Part shown: positions 8,659-16,874 of the stretch, piece after piece
Layout of the letters: each line of letters begins with the position of its first letter
Numbering within the stretch: the first letter of the stretch is position 1
Source: Hyphobacterium sp. CCMP332
Lineage (GTDB): Bacteria > Bacteroidota > Bacteroidia > Cytophagales > CCMP332
Assembly: GCA_014323545.1 (NCBI GenBank)
Contig: CP058647.1
Span: 310,001 to 374,000 of the forward strand
Reading direction: 5' to 3'
Length of the DNA stretch: 64,000 nt
Translations under genes and position numbers: made by a program
Notes under the pieces: model-generated
The model's database searches: none
What the model saw: the letters and a program-made list of their open reading frames with translations, nothing else
What the model was told of the DNA's origin: nothing

Positions 8659-9224
8659 TCCAGTTTTCCTTTCAAATTTCTTTTTCCGTTTTGTATATAA
8701 CTTTTCACCTTTTTTATTTCATATCCTGTTTTGTCTGCAATGTCCTGATAGCTCATTTCTTCATAGTAGAACATCTTTAAACATTGCGCTTGTTTATCTT
8801 CCAATTCATCAATGGCCGATTCCAATTGCTGGTACTTAATTTCCCTTTCTTCTATAGGATGCAATTCCAATGGTTTTTCCACATGAATTCCTTCATTTTT
8901 TTTAGAAAGTTTGGTTTCTACATGTTTTTGACTCGATCTCAATTGCATCAGACAGTGGTTTCGAACCAATACATAAAGCCAGGATTTGAAATTTTGAACC
9001 TTGTGATTCGCTAGTTTTTTATGAAGTTCTTCAAAAACTTCCATACTCATGTCTCTGGAATCATTGGCATTTTTAAGGTATTTGAGACCTACACCGTAAA
9101 TAAGATCCTTGTATCGAAGAAACAACTCAGCGGAATATTCAATATTCTCATCTTCAGCAAATTTATCAAGCAGCTCTGCATCGCTGTATTCACTTAGTGG
9201 CCGGTTTAGTCTAAATAGTTTCAA
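8655..9224 (-). CDS. RNA polymerase sigma factor, ECF (sigma-70 family)
   Basis: The 189-residue product carries region 2 (RYKDLIYGVGLKYLKN and the adjacent MSMEVFEELHKKL helix, about residues 42-75) and region 4 (AIDELEDKQAQCLKMFYYEE, followed by the helix-turn-helix MSYQDIADKTGYEIKKVKSY, about 138-182). No region 3 is present, as expected for the ECF group. It is the first gene of a two-gene unit with the membrane protein downstream, overlapping it by four bases. Its regulon is not evident from the window. Confidence 0.9.
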   Translation of the reverse strand: MKLFRLNRPLSEYSDAELLDKFAEDENIEYSAELFLRYKDLIYGVGLKYLKNANDSRDMSMEVFEELHKKLANHKVQNFKSWLYVLVRNHCLMQLRSSQKHVETKLSKKNEGIHVEKPLELHPIEEREIKYQQLESAIDELEDKQAQCLKMFYYEEMSYQDIADKTGYEIKKVKSYIQNGKRNLKGKLE

Positions 9225-9330
9225 TCTTTTACTGATCTCGATTCAAAATTATAATTTGAAAGTTATAAGTATATATAAAATGCATGTCAAAGAGAACAAT
9301 TGCTTTATTTTGGGATGATTCTATAAATCT

Positions 9331-10230
9331 ATGCGGCAAAAAATTCTTTTCTATCTACTTCTGCCATTGCTGATCACTATTTCGTATTTGCCATTCCGGT
9401 TTTTATACCTGCTTTCGGATTTGCTCTGTTTTATTATTAAAGATATCATCTCCTATCGGAAATCCACGGTCATTGAAAATCTGAAAATGGCATTTCCAAA
9501 AAAAACAGAAAAGGAAATCAAAGTCATAAGTGATAAATTTTACTCCTATTTCAGCGATTTTATATTGGAGATCATTAAACTCTATTCCATCTCTGCAAAG
9601 AAACTTAAAAAGCACATCAGTTTTGAAGATAAAAGCATTTTGGAAGAACATTATAAAAAGGGCAAGTCGGTGATTCTTGTGCTAGGCCATTTAGGCAATT
9701 GGGAATGGGCAGGGCCGGGCGCCGGACTTGATTTGCCATTTGTATTTCAAGCCATTTATAAACGTCTTTTAAATCCATATTTTGACAAATTGGTCCTTAG
9801 GTTACGCTCCCGTTTGGGGCCCGAGCTTTTGGAAATGAAAAGTGCTCCCAGAAGCATGCTGATGGATAAAAACAGAATCACCTGTACGGCATTTCCAATG
9901 GATCAGCGGCCGCCGCCTGAATACGCCTATTGGACCACTTTTATGCACAGGGATGCCGGTTTTTTTATGGGGCCTGAAAAAATTGCCCGTAAAATGGGAT
10001 ACCCTGTGATCTATGCAAAAGTGGAGAGGGTAAAAAGAGGTTTTTATAAAATGCATGTACGGGAAATTACCGATAATGCAGGAAATATGAAAGAAGGAGA
10101 AGTTATAGAAGCTTTTGTCAGACAATTGGAAAAAGACATAGAATTATCTCCTGAACTATATCTCTGGTCGCATAAGCGATGGAAACACGATAGACCGATT
10201 GCGAGTCGTCACTCCAAGAAGGATGTGTAG
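9331..10230 (+). CDS. lysophospholipid / lipid A acyltransferase family protein (LpxL/HtrB-like)
   Basis: The 299-residue protein has an N-terminal membrane segment (about 5-35) and the LpxL-type catalytic motif GHLGNWEWAG near residue 118, in which His and Glu of HxxxxE form the active site. Other family blocks follow (FQAIYKRLLNPYFDKLV; QRPPPEYAYWTTFMHRDAG; and ELYLWSHKRWKHDRP near the C-terminus). These inner-membrane enzymes add a secondary acyl chain to lipid A. The gene stands alone; its 3' end adjoins a cluster of palindromic repeats. Confidence 0.88.
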   Translation: MRQKILFYLLLPLLITISYLPFRFLYLLSDLLCFIIKDIISYRKSTVIENLKMAFPKKTEKEIKVISDKFYSYFSDFILEIIKLYSISAKKLKKHISFEDKSILEEHYKKGKSVILVLGHLGNWEWAGPGAGLDLPFVFQAIYKRLLNPYFDKLVLRLRSRLGPELLEMKSAPRSMLMDKNRITCTAFPMDQRPPPEYAYWTTFMHRDAGFFMGPEKIARKMGYPVIYAKVERVKRGFYKMHVREITDNAGNMKEGEVIEAFVRQLEKDIELSPELYLWSHKRWKHDRPIASRHSKKDV

Positions 10231-10609
10231 CAAATGATCTTGGAGTCTCCAATGGGTAATCGAGATTCCAAGAATTCCGTACCGTAATCTTGGAATGACG
10301 AAAAAAAAGAGCGTCTCTCCAAGACGAATGCGTAGCAGTAGTTCTTGGAGTCTCCAAGATTATTATTGAGATTCCGCGCTTCGCTCTGAAATCGAAACAT
10401 TTTTTAAACATCTTCAAAAGTAATCGTCATTCCAAGGCTTGTCCTTGGAATCTCCAACTTAGAATCGAGATTCCAAAAATTCCGTACCGTAATCTTGGAA
10501 TGACGAAAAAAAAGAGCGTCTCTCCAAGACGAATGCGTAGCAGTAGTTCTTGGAGTCTCCATATGCCAATCGAGATTCCAAGAATTCTTAAAAGAATCTT
10601 GGAATGAAG
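10207..10609. repeat. cluster of dispersed palindromic repeats (left of the DUF6588 gene)
   Basis: Four units are visible: 10207-10300, a partial 10311-10395, 10425-10505 and 10516-10609. Full units begin CGTCAyTCCAAG and end CTTGGAATGACG, and contain two internal hairpins (for example CTCCAAGA with TCTTGGAG, and ATTCCAAGA with TCTTGGAAT). The 83 bases at 10274-10356 are identical to 10479-10561, including the A-rich linker between units. The first unit overlaps the 3' end of the acyltransferase gene. The layout is like REP/MITE-type palindromic elements; no transposase is present nearby. Confidence 0.75.
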
Positions 10610-10670
10610 AAATTTTTGAAGTACTAGATCACAACGAGCTCTACACAAATAATAATTCCAAAAAAATTCC

Positions 10671-11726
10671 CTATTCAGAACTTGAGTTTATCAAATAACC
10701 GAGATTAAGAGAGAGCGAATTATATTCTGAAAATTGATAGGCCAAAGCGATTTCAATTCTATCGGCAATTGCTATTGACGTTCCAACAGTCAGATTAACA
10801 AGATTATCTCGATTTACAATATCCACGGGGTCGGTTACCGAAAAAGCTTCCTGTACGAGTAAGTTTTCTTCAACCTTGTATTCATAGGTGCCATCAATCT
10901 TAAAATTTGATTTATTTATAGAATAAGAAGGTACAAGAAATACAGAAAACGATTTATAGGTATATGCAGTCTGTAGATTTAAATTAATCGCATTTGCCTT
11001 GAATATGATGTTTCTATTTTTACCTTCAAAAAACTCTTCGGGCACATAAGAGAATTTTGAGAAGTTATAGTTTCCGGAGACCAATAATTTTAAGGGATGC
11101 TCTTCTTCTAAAAAATACTGTGAAAACTCATGTCTCAATCCGATTCCGCATTGATAATGGTTGACGTTTAGTATTTTAAATGGTGGAAATAATCTGAGAT
11201 TTAATTCAAATTTAGCCGGCAATCCCATATCGGCATTAATTGAAGCATTAGGAGTAGCATTAAAAGGGGAAGTTATACCGGAGAGCACGGGCAATCTGTT
11301 TTCGTATTTAACAGGTCCGAGTAATGTTTGCCCCTCAGTTTCATATATGATGTATTTCTCAGTTTCCCCGCCAAGAACTGTAGGGATGATGGAGTTCTCA
11401 GGATTTTCCAGTTTAAAATTTGGTGTAAAAGGCACCTCATTAAAATCAAAATCTAGTTCATTATCTGGCGTGAAGGTGGATACAGCATGCAGTCCTACCG
11501 AAAATTCAAAAGGTTTTAAAATACTAGAGCGCGATTGCCATCCCGTTCCCAATGAAATGCCATAGCCCGATACCACCGGCTCGACATATTTTTCGGAATA
11601 CAGATTGATATTTGTGTAAAAATCCTGCTCTATCTGATCTTCATCAAAATCAGCAATTTGAGCTGAAAGATATGTGCTTGTCAAACTGAGAAGAATAAAA
11701 ATTACATGTGATAATTTAATGAACAT
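10671..11726 (-). CDS. DUF6588-like secreted/outer-membrane beta-rich protein
   Basis: The start at 11726 gives a signal peptide, MFIKLSHVIFILLSLTSTYLSAQ truncated here by length rules to its hydrophobic core VIFILLSLTSTYLSAQ. An earlier in-frame start would put 17 polar residues in front of it and is less likely. The mature part of about 330 residues alternates polar and hydrophobic residues in strand-like runs and ends in LGYLINSSSE, suggesting a beta-barrel-like outer-membrane protein. The blocks GYGISLGTGWQSRSSILKPF and GLPAKFELNLRLFPPF match what I recall of the DUF6588 family of Bacteroidota. Both flanks carry palindromic repeats. Confidence 0.6.
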   Translation of the reverse strand: MFIKLSHVIFILLSLTSTYLSAQIADFDEDQIEQDFYTNINLYSEKYVEPVVSGYGISLGTGWQSRSSILKPFEFSVGLHAVSTFTPDNELDFDFNEVPFTPNFKLENPENSIIPTVLGGETEKYIIYETEGQTLLGPVKYENRLPVLSGITSPFNATPNASINADMGLPAKFELNLRLFPPFKILNVNHYQCGIGLRHEFSQYFLEEEHPLKLLVSGNYNFSKFSYVPEEFFEGKNRNIIFKANAINLNLQTAYTYKSFSVFLVPSYSINKSNFKIDGTYEYKVEENLLVQEAFSVTDPVDIVNRDNLVNLTVGTSIAIADRIEIALAYQFSEYNSLSLNLGYLINSSSE

Positions 11727-12166
11727 TTGACCTTTTTCAGAATTATATGAATAATTAAAACCAATAGCAAAAAACACTTCTATAATAAATAGAACTATTT
11801 AAATGCCCATGTAAATATCGAGATTCCAAGAATTCCAAACCGGAATCGTGGAATGGACAGCAAAGTTTATTATGATGCCAAAAAGAAGTCGTCATTCCAA
11901 GGCTTGTCCTTGGAATCTCAAACTGAGAATAGAGATTCCAAGAATTCCAAACCGGTATCTTGGAATGACGAATAAAAAGAGCGTCACTCCAAGACAAATG
12001 CGAAGCAGAAGATCTTGGAGTCTCCAAATGCCAATCGAGATCAGTAGAATTCATTTTCCAAATTTAAAAATGTCTTTATAAAGTGTCTGAAAGCCAAAAT
12101 CCCATCAAACAATAATTTGAAATTCACCCAAGCTCCTAATGGCAAGATATTTGAAGATTGAATAAC
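11727..12166. repeat. second cluster of the same palindromic repeats (right of the DUF6588 gene)
   Basis: A partial unit at 11819-11857, a full unit at 11890-11970 (CGTCATTCCAAG to CTTGGAATGACG) and a partial unit at 11981-12041 follow in the same order as in the 10.2-10.6 kb cluster, including the A-rich linker at 11971-11980. The unit at 11890-11970 is a close variant of 10425-10505. The rest of the interval is AT-rich leader sequence for the genes on either side. Several open frames cross these repeats on both strands but are byproducts of the palindromes. Confidence 0.7.
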
Positions 12167-12502
12167 ATGAAGAACTTAATACTTATCATTTCGATCTTTT
12201 TGCTAATTAGTCAGTCTTTATTCGCCCAAAAAGTTTACTCAGTTCAATATTCCAATCAAGCTGATCTTAAGGTTTATGTGGTTAAATATGAAAATCAGGC
12301 TGATTTAAAGGTCTACAAGGTTAAGTACTCCAATCAGGCCGATGAACATGGGCTTTGGTTTTTTACAGATTATGAAAACCAGGCGGATAAGACCATTTAC
12401 TTTGTAGATTATGAAAACCAGGCCGACCTGAAAATCTATTTTGTGGATTATGAAAATCAAGCCGGCTGGCGCAACCGCTCTTTAATACATTTACTTTACT
12501 GA
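12167..12502 (+). CDS. DUF6150-type secreted protein with YxNQAD repeats
   Basis: After a signal peptide (residues 1-20, ending LFAQK) the 111-residue protein consists of six tandem copies of a roughly 14-residue repeat with the core Y-S/E-NQAD, alternating with V/F-Y-x-V strands (for example LKVYVVKYENQAD). This matches DUF6150. I choose ATG 12167; an in-frame TTG lies three codons upstream. Function is unknown; the periodicity suggests a stacked beta structure on the cell surface or in the periplasm. The C-terminus runs into the convergent DUF2807 gene by about 12 bases. Confidence 0.75.
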   Translation: MKNLILIISIFLLISQSLFAQKVYSVQYSNQADLKVYVVKYENQADLKVYKVKYSNQADEHGLWFFTDYENQADKTIYFVDYENQADLKIYFVDYENQAGWRNRSLIHLLY

Positions 12503-13180
12503 TCGTTTATTGCAAGAAATCGATCCGCCTAAATGGGTATCGAGATCCGTAATACGCGGATTCCCAATAAACTCAATGCTGCCTCCTGTTCCCGCAATTG
12601 CTTTTATTTCATCTTTCACACTGCAGGTCATCATGCCTCCTGTGAGCGCCTTGACCTCGGCCTTTCTGGAATTTGTCCTTTCCATTTCAAGAGAAGCACC
12701 CGTATTGACATTGGCTTTGAGGTAATCCACATTACCGTTAATATGAGCCGAACTTCCTGCGCTAACCATTATGTCGAGATAGTCCAGCGATACTCCCAAA
12801 TTTATATTTGATCCTGAATAGGCCGCGATATTTAGAGAATTACCATTGATATCTTCACGACATTGCAATTGTGCACCTCTTTGAACTATAATGTTGTCAA
12901 GCGTGGTATAGTAAATCACAATATCAAAATCATTGTCATTGATCAAACCCTTGTCATTGTTGATTTTCAATAAACTGCCCGTCTGATCAATCTTTATTTC
13001 AGACATGGAACAACAGATATCATAAATTTCAATACCAAGGGTGTCTGAATGAACGAGTTCAACTCTGAGATTTCCGCTGATTTTTATTTCATCGAAATAA
13101 CTCAGAGCTCTTTTTTCTAAATCACGAGCAGAAGCAAAAGTGGATAATAATAAAAATGCGAATAGTGTTTTGTATTTCAT
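12491..13180 (-). CDS. DUF2807 (head GIN domain) secreted protein
   Basis: A signal peptide (KTLFAFLLLSTFASA) precedes a single DUF2807 beta-helix-like domain that starts FDEIKISGNLRVELVHSD and runs to the C-terminus, with repeated strand turns such as YSGSNINLGVSLDYLDIMVSA. The ATG at 13180 is preceded by a good GGAGGT ribosome-binding site eight bases upstream, unusual among its neighbours and decisive for the start. Mature length is about 210 residues. The family is common in Bacteroidota and its function is unknown, with adhesin-like roles proposed. It is divergent from the DUF4097-like gene, sharing the intergenic region at 13181-13255. Confidence 0.85.
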   Translation of the reverse strand: MKYKTLFAFLLLSTFASARDLEKRALSYFDEIKISGNLRVELVHSDTLGIEIYDICCSMSEIKIDQTGSLLKINNDKGLINDNDFDIVIYYTTLDNIIVQRGAQLQCREDINGNSLNIAAYSGSNINLGVSLDYLDIMVSAGSSAHINGNVDYLKANVNTGASLEMERTNSRKAEVKALTGGMMTCSVKDEIKAIAGTGGSIEFIGNPRITDLDTHLGGSISCNKRSVK

Positions 13181-13255
13181 AATGACCTCCAATTTTAAAC
13201 AAAGACAGAAATTTATTAATATAGTTGCCGGGTCAACAAAAAAAAAAATAAAATC

Positions 13256-14110
13256 ATGGTCAAATTAAAACTTATAACAATAGCGGTATTATCAAGCACT
13301 ATTCAATTAATAGCTCAAAATACCTATGAGCTGAATGAAGAGTATTCCATTAACAAGAATGGATTGATTACATTGAATACCAATGATGCGAACATTAGCA
13401 TTACAGGTTCGGAACGTGAAAATGTTCATATTGAAATATATAGAAAAGTTGAAACCGTTGGTGCCGGAAGCGATGAGGAATTTGAAATTAAGATTGAAGA
13501 AAGAAATGGCAACCTCTTCATCAGGGAATTGAGAAAATCAGAAATTAATTATTGGATAGGTTATAGAAACATCGACTATAGAATTAAACTCGAAGTTCCA
13601 TCTACAGTAAAAATGGTCATTTCTGAAGATGATGGCGATTTGAGCATAAGTAATATTTCAGGTGATCTGGATATCAATTGCGAAGACGGCGATCTTGAAC
13701 TGAATAATATATCGGCGAGAAAATTAAATATAGATATCGAAGATGGAGATGTTGAAATGAACAAGATATCCGGTTTTCTTTCCCTCCAATCAGAAGATGG
13801 CGACATCGAAGCAAATAACTGTTCATTTAGCAAAATTGATCTCGACACCGAGGATGGAGATGTAAATATTGAGAGCAGCCTGGCCAAAGATTCAGAATAT
13901 AAATTGGAAACCGAAGACGGTGATATCAAATTTTATATTTCAGGTAGCGGTGCAAAACTGAATTTGAATTGTGAGGATGGCAACATCAGCGTTGAAGGAG
14001 ATTTCAATGAACTAATAAACAAGGAAGGACAAAGACAAATTGAATTCGGCGATAAATCGGCCTTGGTCTACCTCAATACCGAAGATGGTGATATCAAAGT
14101 GTCCAGATAG
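13256..14110 (+). CDS. DUF4097-family secreted protein with EDGD beta repeats
   Basis: A signal peptide (about residues 1-20) is followed by an N-terminal beta domain and then eight turns of a 20- to 22-residue repeat centred on EDGD (SEDDGDLSI, CEDGDLEL, IEDGDVEM, SEDGDIEA, TEDGDVNI, TEDGDIKF, CEDGNISV, TEDGDIKV) between residues about 120 and 284. This periodicity fits the right-handed beta-helix model for DUF4097. The regularly spaced acidic turns could line one edge and bind cations, which is inference. It is divergently arranged with the DUF2807 gene. Confidence 0.8.
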   Translation: MVKLKLITIAVLSSTIQLIAQNTYELNEEYSINKNGLITLNTNDANISITGSERENVHIEIYRKVETVGAGSDEEFEIKIEERNGNLFIRELRKSEINYWIGYRNIDYRIKLEVPSTVKMVISEDDGDLSISNISGDLDINCEDGDLELNNISARKLNIDIEDGDVEMNKISGFLSLQSEDGDIEANNCSFSKIDLDTEDGDVNIESSLAKDSEYKLETEDGDIKFYISGSGAKLNLNCEDGNISVEGDFNELINKEGQRQIEFGDKSALVYLNTEDGDIKVSR

Positions 14111-14119
14111 GATTAAAAC

Positions 14120-14145
14120 TGTTCATTAATGTACATTATCGGACA
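14120..14145. promoter_or_regulatory. 26-base imperfect palindrome, possible operator
   Basis: A perfect 12-base palindrome TAATGTACATTA at 14127-14138 extends outward as an imperfect palindrome from TGTTCAT to TCGGACA. It sits about 105 bases upstream of the next start codon and 10 bases after the previous stop. Its size and symmetry suit a dimeric regulator, but no regulator gene is adjacent. Confidence 0.3.
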
Positions 14146-14250
14146 GTAAAGTTTTTAATTTATATTCATATTTTATTGTATATCAAAGTGTTACGTTTAT
14201 TGGCACACATTTCTCATATATTGAGGCAAGGTCAATTAAAACTTAATACA

Positions 14251-14598
14251 ATGAAAACTTTAAAATTATTTATCGCGTCAATTTTTATCCTAAGTCTGGG
14301 AATCTCTTCAACATTTGCAAGTAATAAAGTAGAAGAAATGAAAAAAGAGGAAAGCTCTTTGAAAGTGGCTTTTCTTCCGCAAAACATCGATCAGATGGTC
14401 GTAAGTTTTGAAAATAGTGGTGAAGATGTTGAATTAAGTCTTATCAATGCCAATGGTAAAAATATCCACACTGAAGCCATAAGCGGAAACGGTGTTTTCG
14501 CAAAACGATACGATCTATCGGAATTGGACAAAGGTGTTTATTCTTTTCAGGTTAGAAAGGGCGACAACAAACTCGAAAGGACAGTCGTGCTCAAATGA
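14251..14598 (+). CDS. small secreted protein resembling a stand-alone T9SS-type C-terminal domain
   Basis: The ATG at 14251 opens a signal peptide (FIASIFILSLGISSTFASN); upstream in-frame codons lack one. The mature part of about 90 residues reads like a type A sorting domain: VELSLINANGKNIHTEAI, then YDLSELDKGVYSFQVRKGDN and a terminal ERTVVLK. There is no passenger domain. Proteins of this size and style are frequent in Bacteroidota and their role is unknown. A strong terminator follows 22 bases after the stop. Confidence 0.65.
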   Translation: MKTLKLFIASIFILSLGISSTFASNKVEEMKKEESSLKVAFLPQNIDQMVVSFENSGEDVELSLINANGKNIHTEAISGNGVFAKRYDLSELDKGVYSFQVRKGDNKLERTVVLK

Positions 14599-14620
14599 TT
14601 TTTAACGTGTAAACTAATCA

Positions 14621-14655
14621 GCCCCCTGGTAAATACCCGGGGGTTTTGTTTTTAT
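14621..14655 (+). terminator. Rho-independent terminator after the small secreted protein
   Basis: CCCCC-T-GGTA, loop AA, TACC-C-GGGGG, followed by TTTTGTTTTT, gives a nine-pair stem with one mismatch and a U-rich tail. Confidence 0.8.
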
Positions 14656-14694
14656 AGGGGTATTTTTAGTTTATTTGAATTCAAATAATTCATT

Positions 14695-16341
14695 ATGCAA
14701 AAATATCTTCTATTAGTCCTTGTTTCAATAATTTTCTTAACATCCTGTCAAAAAGCAGAAGAAAAACAAGATCCTGTCAATTTGATAAATTCCGAAGGCA
14801 TTCTTGAACATATCACAATGCTTGCTTCGGATGATTTTCTGGGACGTATGCCTTTTACTGAAGGCGAAACCAAAACACTCAACTATCTTGAAACCCAATT
14901 TCTAAATATGGGCTTAAAACCCGGAAATGGAGATTCTTATTTTCAGGAAGTCCCGATGGTGGAATTAAATGCCACTCTCAATGGCGAAATGGTCATCAAA
15001 GGGGAAAATGGAGAAATTGCCTTAAGTCCCGGAAGTGAATACGTCGCACTGAGCCGTCAGGTCAAAGAGCAAATTGAACTCAATGAAGCGGAATTGATCT
15101 TTGCGGGGTATGGCATTGATGCGCCCGAATACGATTGGAATGATTATGAAAGCTTGGATGTCGAAGGTAAAATTGTAATCGTCAGAGTAAATGATCCGGG
15201 TTTTGGAACAGAAGACAGTCTGTTTTTTAAAGGCAATACAATGACCTATTACGGGCGTTGGACATATAAATATGAAGAAGCCGCCAGAAAAGGTGCAGCC
15301 GGTGTTATTGTAATTCATCAAACCATTCCTGCAGGATATCCCTGGGGTGTAGTTGAAGGGGGCTGGTCAGGGCCTCAGTTAAATCTTGAAAATGAAGAGG
15401 GCAATATGGACCGCTGTCCGGTAGAAGGCTGGATTTCCTTTGATAGCTTTAAGAAGATAGTAGAATTATCAGGCAAAGAATTATCTATGCTTGACGAAGC
15501 AAAAAAACCAGGATTTAAGGCAATCCCATTGGGCGTAAATGCAAGTCTGGGATTTAAAAACAGCATTAAAGATCGAGGTTCAAAAAATGTTATAGCCACC
15601 TATCCAGGTACTGAAAAAGCAGATGAACATATTATTTTGACCGCACATTGGGATCATCTTGGAATTGGCAAAGTTGTAAGCGGTGATTCCATTTATAACG
15701 GCGCTGTAGATAATGCTTCGGGCACTGCCTGTTTGCTGGAAATAGCAAAAGCATTTAGCGTAGGAAAAATTGAAACCAGGCGCTCAGTGACATTTTTGGC
15801 AGTGACGGCGGAAGAACAGGGATTATTGGGATCGGCCTGGTATTCAGCCAATCCGGTAATAGAACCAAATAAAACCATTGCCAATATTAATATGGATGCG
15901 CTTAATCCTAATGGCCCCATGAGCGATTTAACAGTAGTGGGCTCGGGTCAATCCGAGTTGGAAGATTTGGCCTTGCCTTTTGTGGAAGCGCAGGGAAGAT
16001 ACATGGCTCCGGATCACGAACCGGGTAAAGGATACTTTTTTCGTTCAGACCATTTTAATTTTGCCAAAATTGGTGTGCCTGCCTTTTATGCCAAAGGAGG
16101 TTATGACCATATGGAAAAAGGAGCAGAATATGCTGAGGAAGCAAGAATGGACTATTTAACCAATCAATATCATAAGCCACAGGATGAAGTGGATACCTCC
16201 AGTATTGATCTGCGTGGAATGGTGCAAGATGCACAACTATTTTTTATGATGACCAAAAAACTAGCACAAGAAGACATTTATCCCGAGTGGAAAGAAGGAA
16301 GTGAGTTTAAGGCAATAAGGGAAGAAAGTTTAAATAATTAG
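14695..16341 (+). CDS. M28 family zinc metallopeptidase with PA domain, lipoprotein
   Basis: The 548-residue protein has a lipoprotein signal with cysteine at residue 18 (FLTSC). A protease-associated (PA) insert spans about 110-270. The M28 catalytic core has its expected ligands: H318 in LTAHWDHLG, D339 in NGAVDNASG, the catalytic glutamate pair E373-E374 in TAEEQGLLGS, D401 in INMDAL, and a final His in RSDHFNF. These are co-catalytic-zinc aminopeptidases that release N-terminal residues from peptides in the periplasm or at the surface. It is an isolated transcription unit between a terminator and a degraded gene. Confidence 0.9.
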   Translation: MQKYLLLVLVSIIFLTSCQKAEEKQDPVNLINSEGILEHITMLASDDFLGRMPFTEGETKTLNYLETQFLNMGLKPGNGDSYFQEVPMVELNATLNGEMVIKGENGEIALSPGSEYVALSRQVKEQIELNEAELIFAGYGIDAPEYDWNDYESLDVEGKIVIVRVNDPGFGTEDSLFFKGNTMTYYGRWTYKYEEAARKGAAGVIVIHQTIPAGYPWGVVEGGWSGPQLNLENEEGNMDRCPVEGWISFDSFKKIVELSGKELSMLDEAKKPGFKAIPLGVNASLGFKNSIKDRGSKNVIATYPGTEKADEHIILTAHWDHLGIGKVVSGDSIYNGAVDNASGTACLLEIAKAFSVGKIETRRSVTFLAVTAEEQGLLGSAWYSANPVIEPNKTIANINMDALNPNGPMSDLTVVGSGQSELEDLALPFVEAQGRYMAPDHEPGKGYFFRSDHFNFAKIGVPAFYAKGGYDHMEKGAEYAEEARMDYLTNQYHKPQDEVDTSSIDLRGMVQDAQLFFMMTKKLAQEDIYPEWKEGSEFKAIREESLNN

Positions 16342-16346
16342 CAAGT

Positions 16347-16367
16347 AAAAATGAGAAATGAGCAATT
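16347..16367. repeat. left inverted repeat flanking the four-helix-bundle gene
   Basis: AAAAATGAGAAATGAGCAATT here is complementary in its core (AATGAGCAATT) to AATTGCTCATT, which begins each of two tandem 14-mers AATTGCTCATTTTT at 16842-16855 and 16856-16869. The pair brackets the degraded gene. Confidence 0.5.
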
Positions 16368-16374
16368 TTGTTTT

Positions 16375-16733
16375 TTACTCATGCCTTACTTTTAATGTTT
16401 TGGTAATTGCTACAAGAAATTTAATCAATTCACTAACATTTAGATTTTGTCTACCGTAGTCCTCCAAAGTGATGTAATCAGTTCTGTGTAAGAGCTCAAG
16501 CCAATATCTTGTTTCATGAGCTTCTTTTAATGAAATCATAATTTATGACTGAAGTCCCTTTTACTTTCAGCAAATTCTGATTCATAAATCAATGCACCAA
16601 TAGCAGTGCCGGATCTAACCAATTGCCTAGTCAGATCAAATTCCTGTTCCTTTTTTCGAATTGATTTTACCAAATTCACAATTTGTATTGCAAAATCTAA
16701 ACTTTTATCCTTGACTATATTTTGCCTTTTCAT
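16375..16733 (-). pseudogene. four-helix-bundle (23S rRNA intervening-sequence type) protein, frameshifted
   Basis: The intact frame from 16733 gives 65 residues (MKRQNIVKDKSLDFAIQIV, then RSGTAIGALIYESEFAESKRDFSHKL) and stops at TGA near 16536. Shifting by one base restores MISLKEAHETRYWLELLHRT and SELIKFLVAITKT down to a stop at 16375-16377. The joined product would be about 119 residues, the normal family length. One missing base after the HK codons explains the break. Family members are found as insertions in 23S rRNA or as free genes, and are related to the Avd protein of diversity-generating systems. It is flanked by inverted repeats. Confidence 0.75.
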
Positions 16734-16841
16734 ATATTTTTAAGGTTAAAATAAGTGGTGTATTGAGAATTCAAGTTCAGAAATAAATAAGCGCATAATT
16801 TTTGAACACCATGGCACAATTTCAATTCGTAAATCATTTAT

Positions 16842-16869
16842 AATTGCTCATTTTTAATTGCTCATTTTT
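16842..16869. repeat. tandem 14-mers, right inverted repeat of the four-helix-bundle gene
   Basis: Two perfect copies of AATTGCTCATTTTT lie end to end, and their core is the inverse complement of the motif at 16347-16367. Confidence 0.6.
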
Positions 16870-16874
16870 AATTT

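Noticed and set aside
10118-10648. Several minus-strand frames of 60-100 residues
   Set aside because: They read through the palindromic repeats and the acyltransferase 3' end; their similarity to each other comes from the repeats.
13576-13929. 117-residue antisense frame with repeated SPSS pattern
   Set aside because: It is the complement of the EDGD-repeat codons of the DUF4097-like gene.
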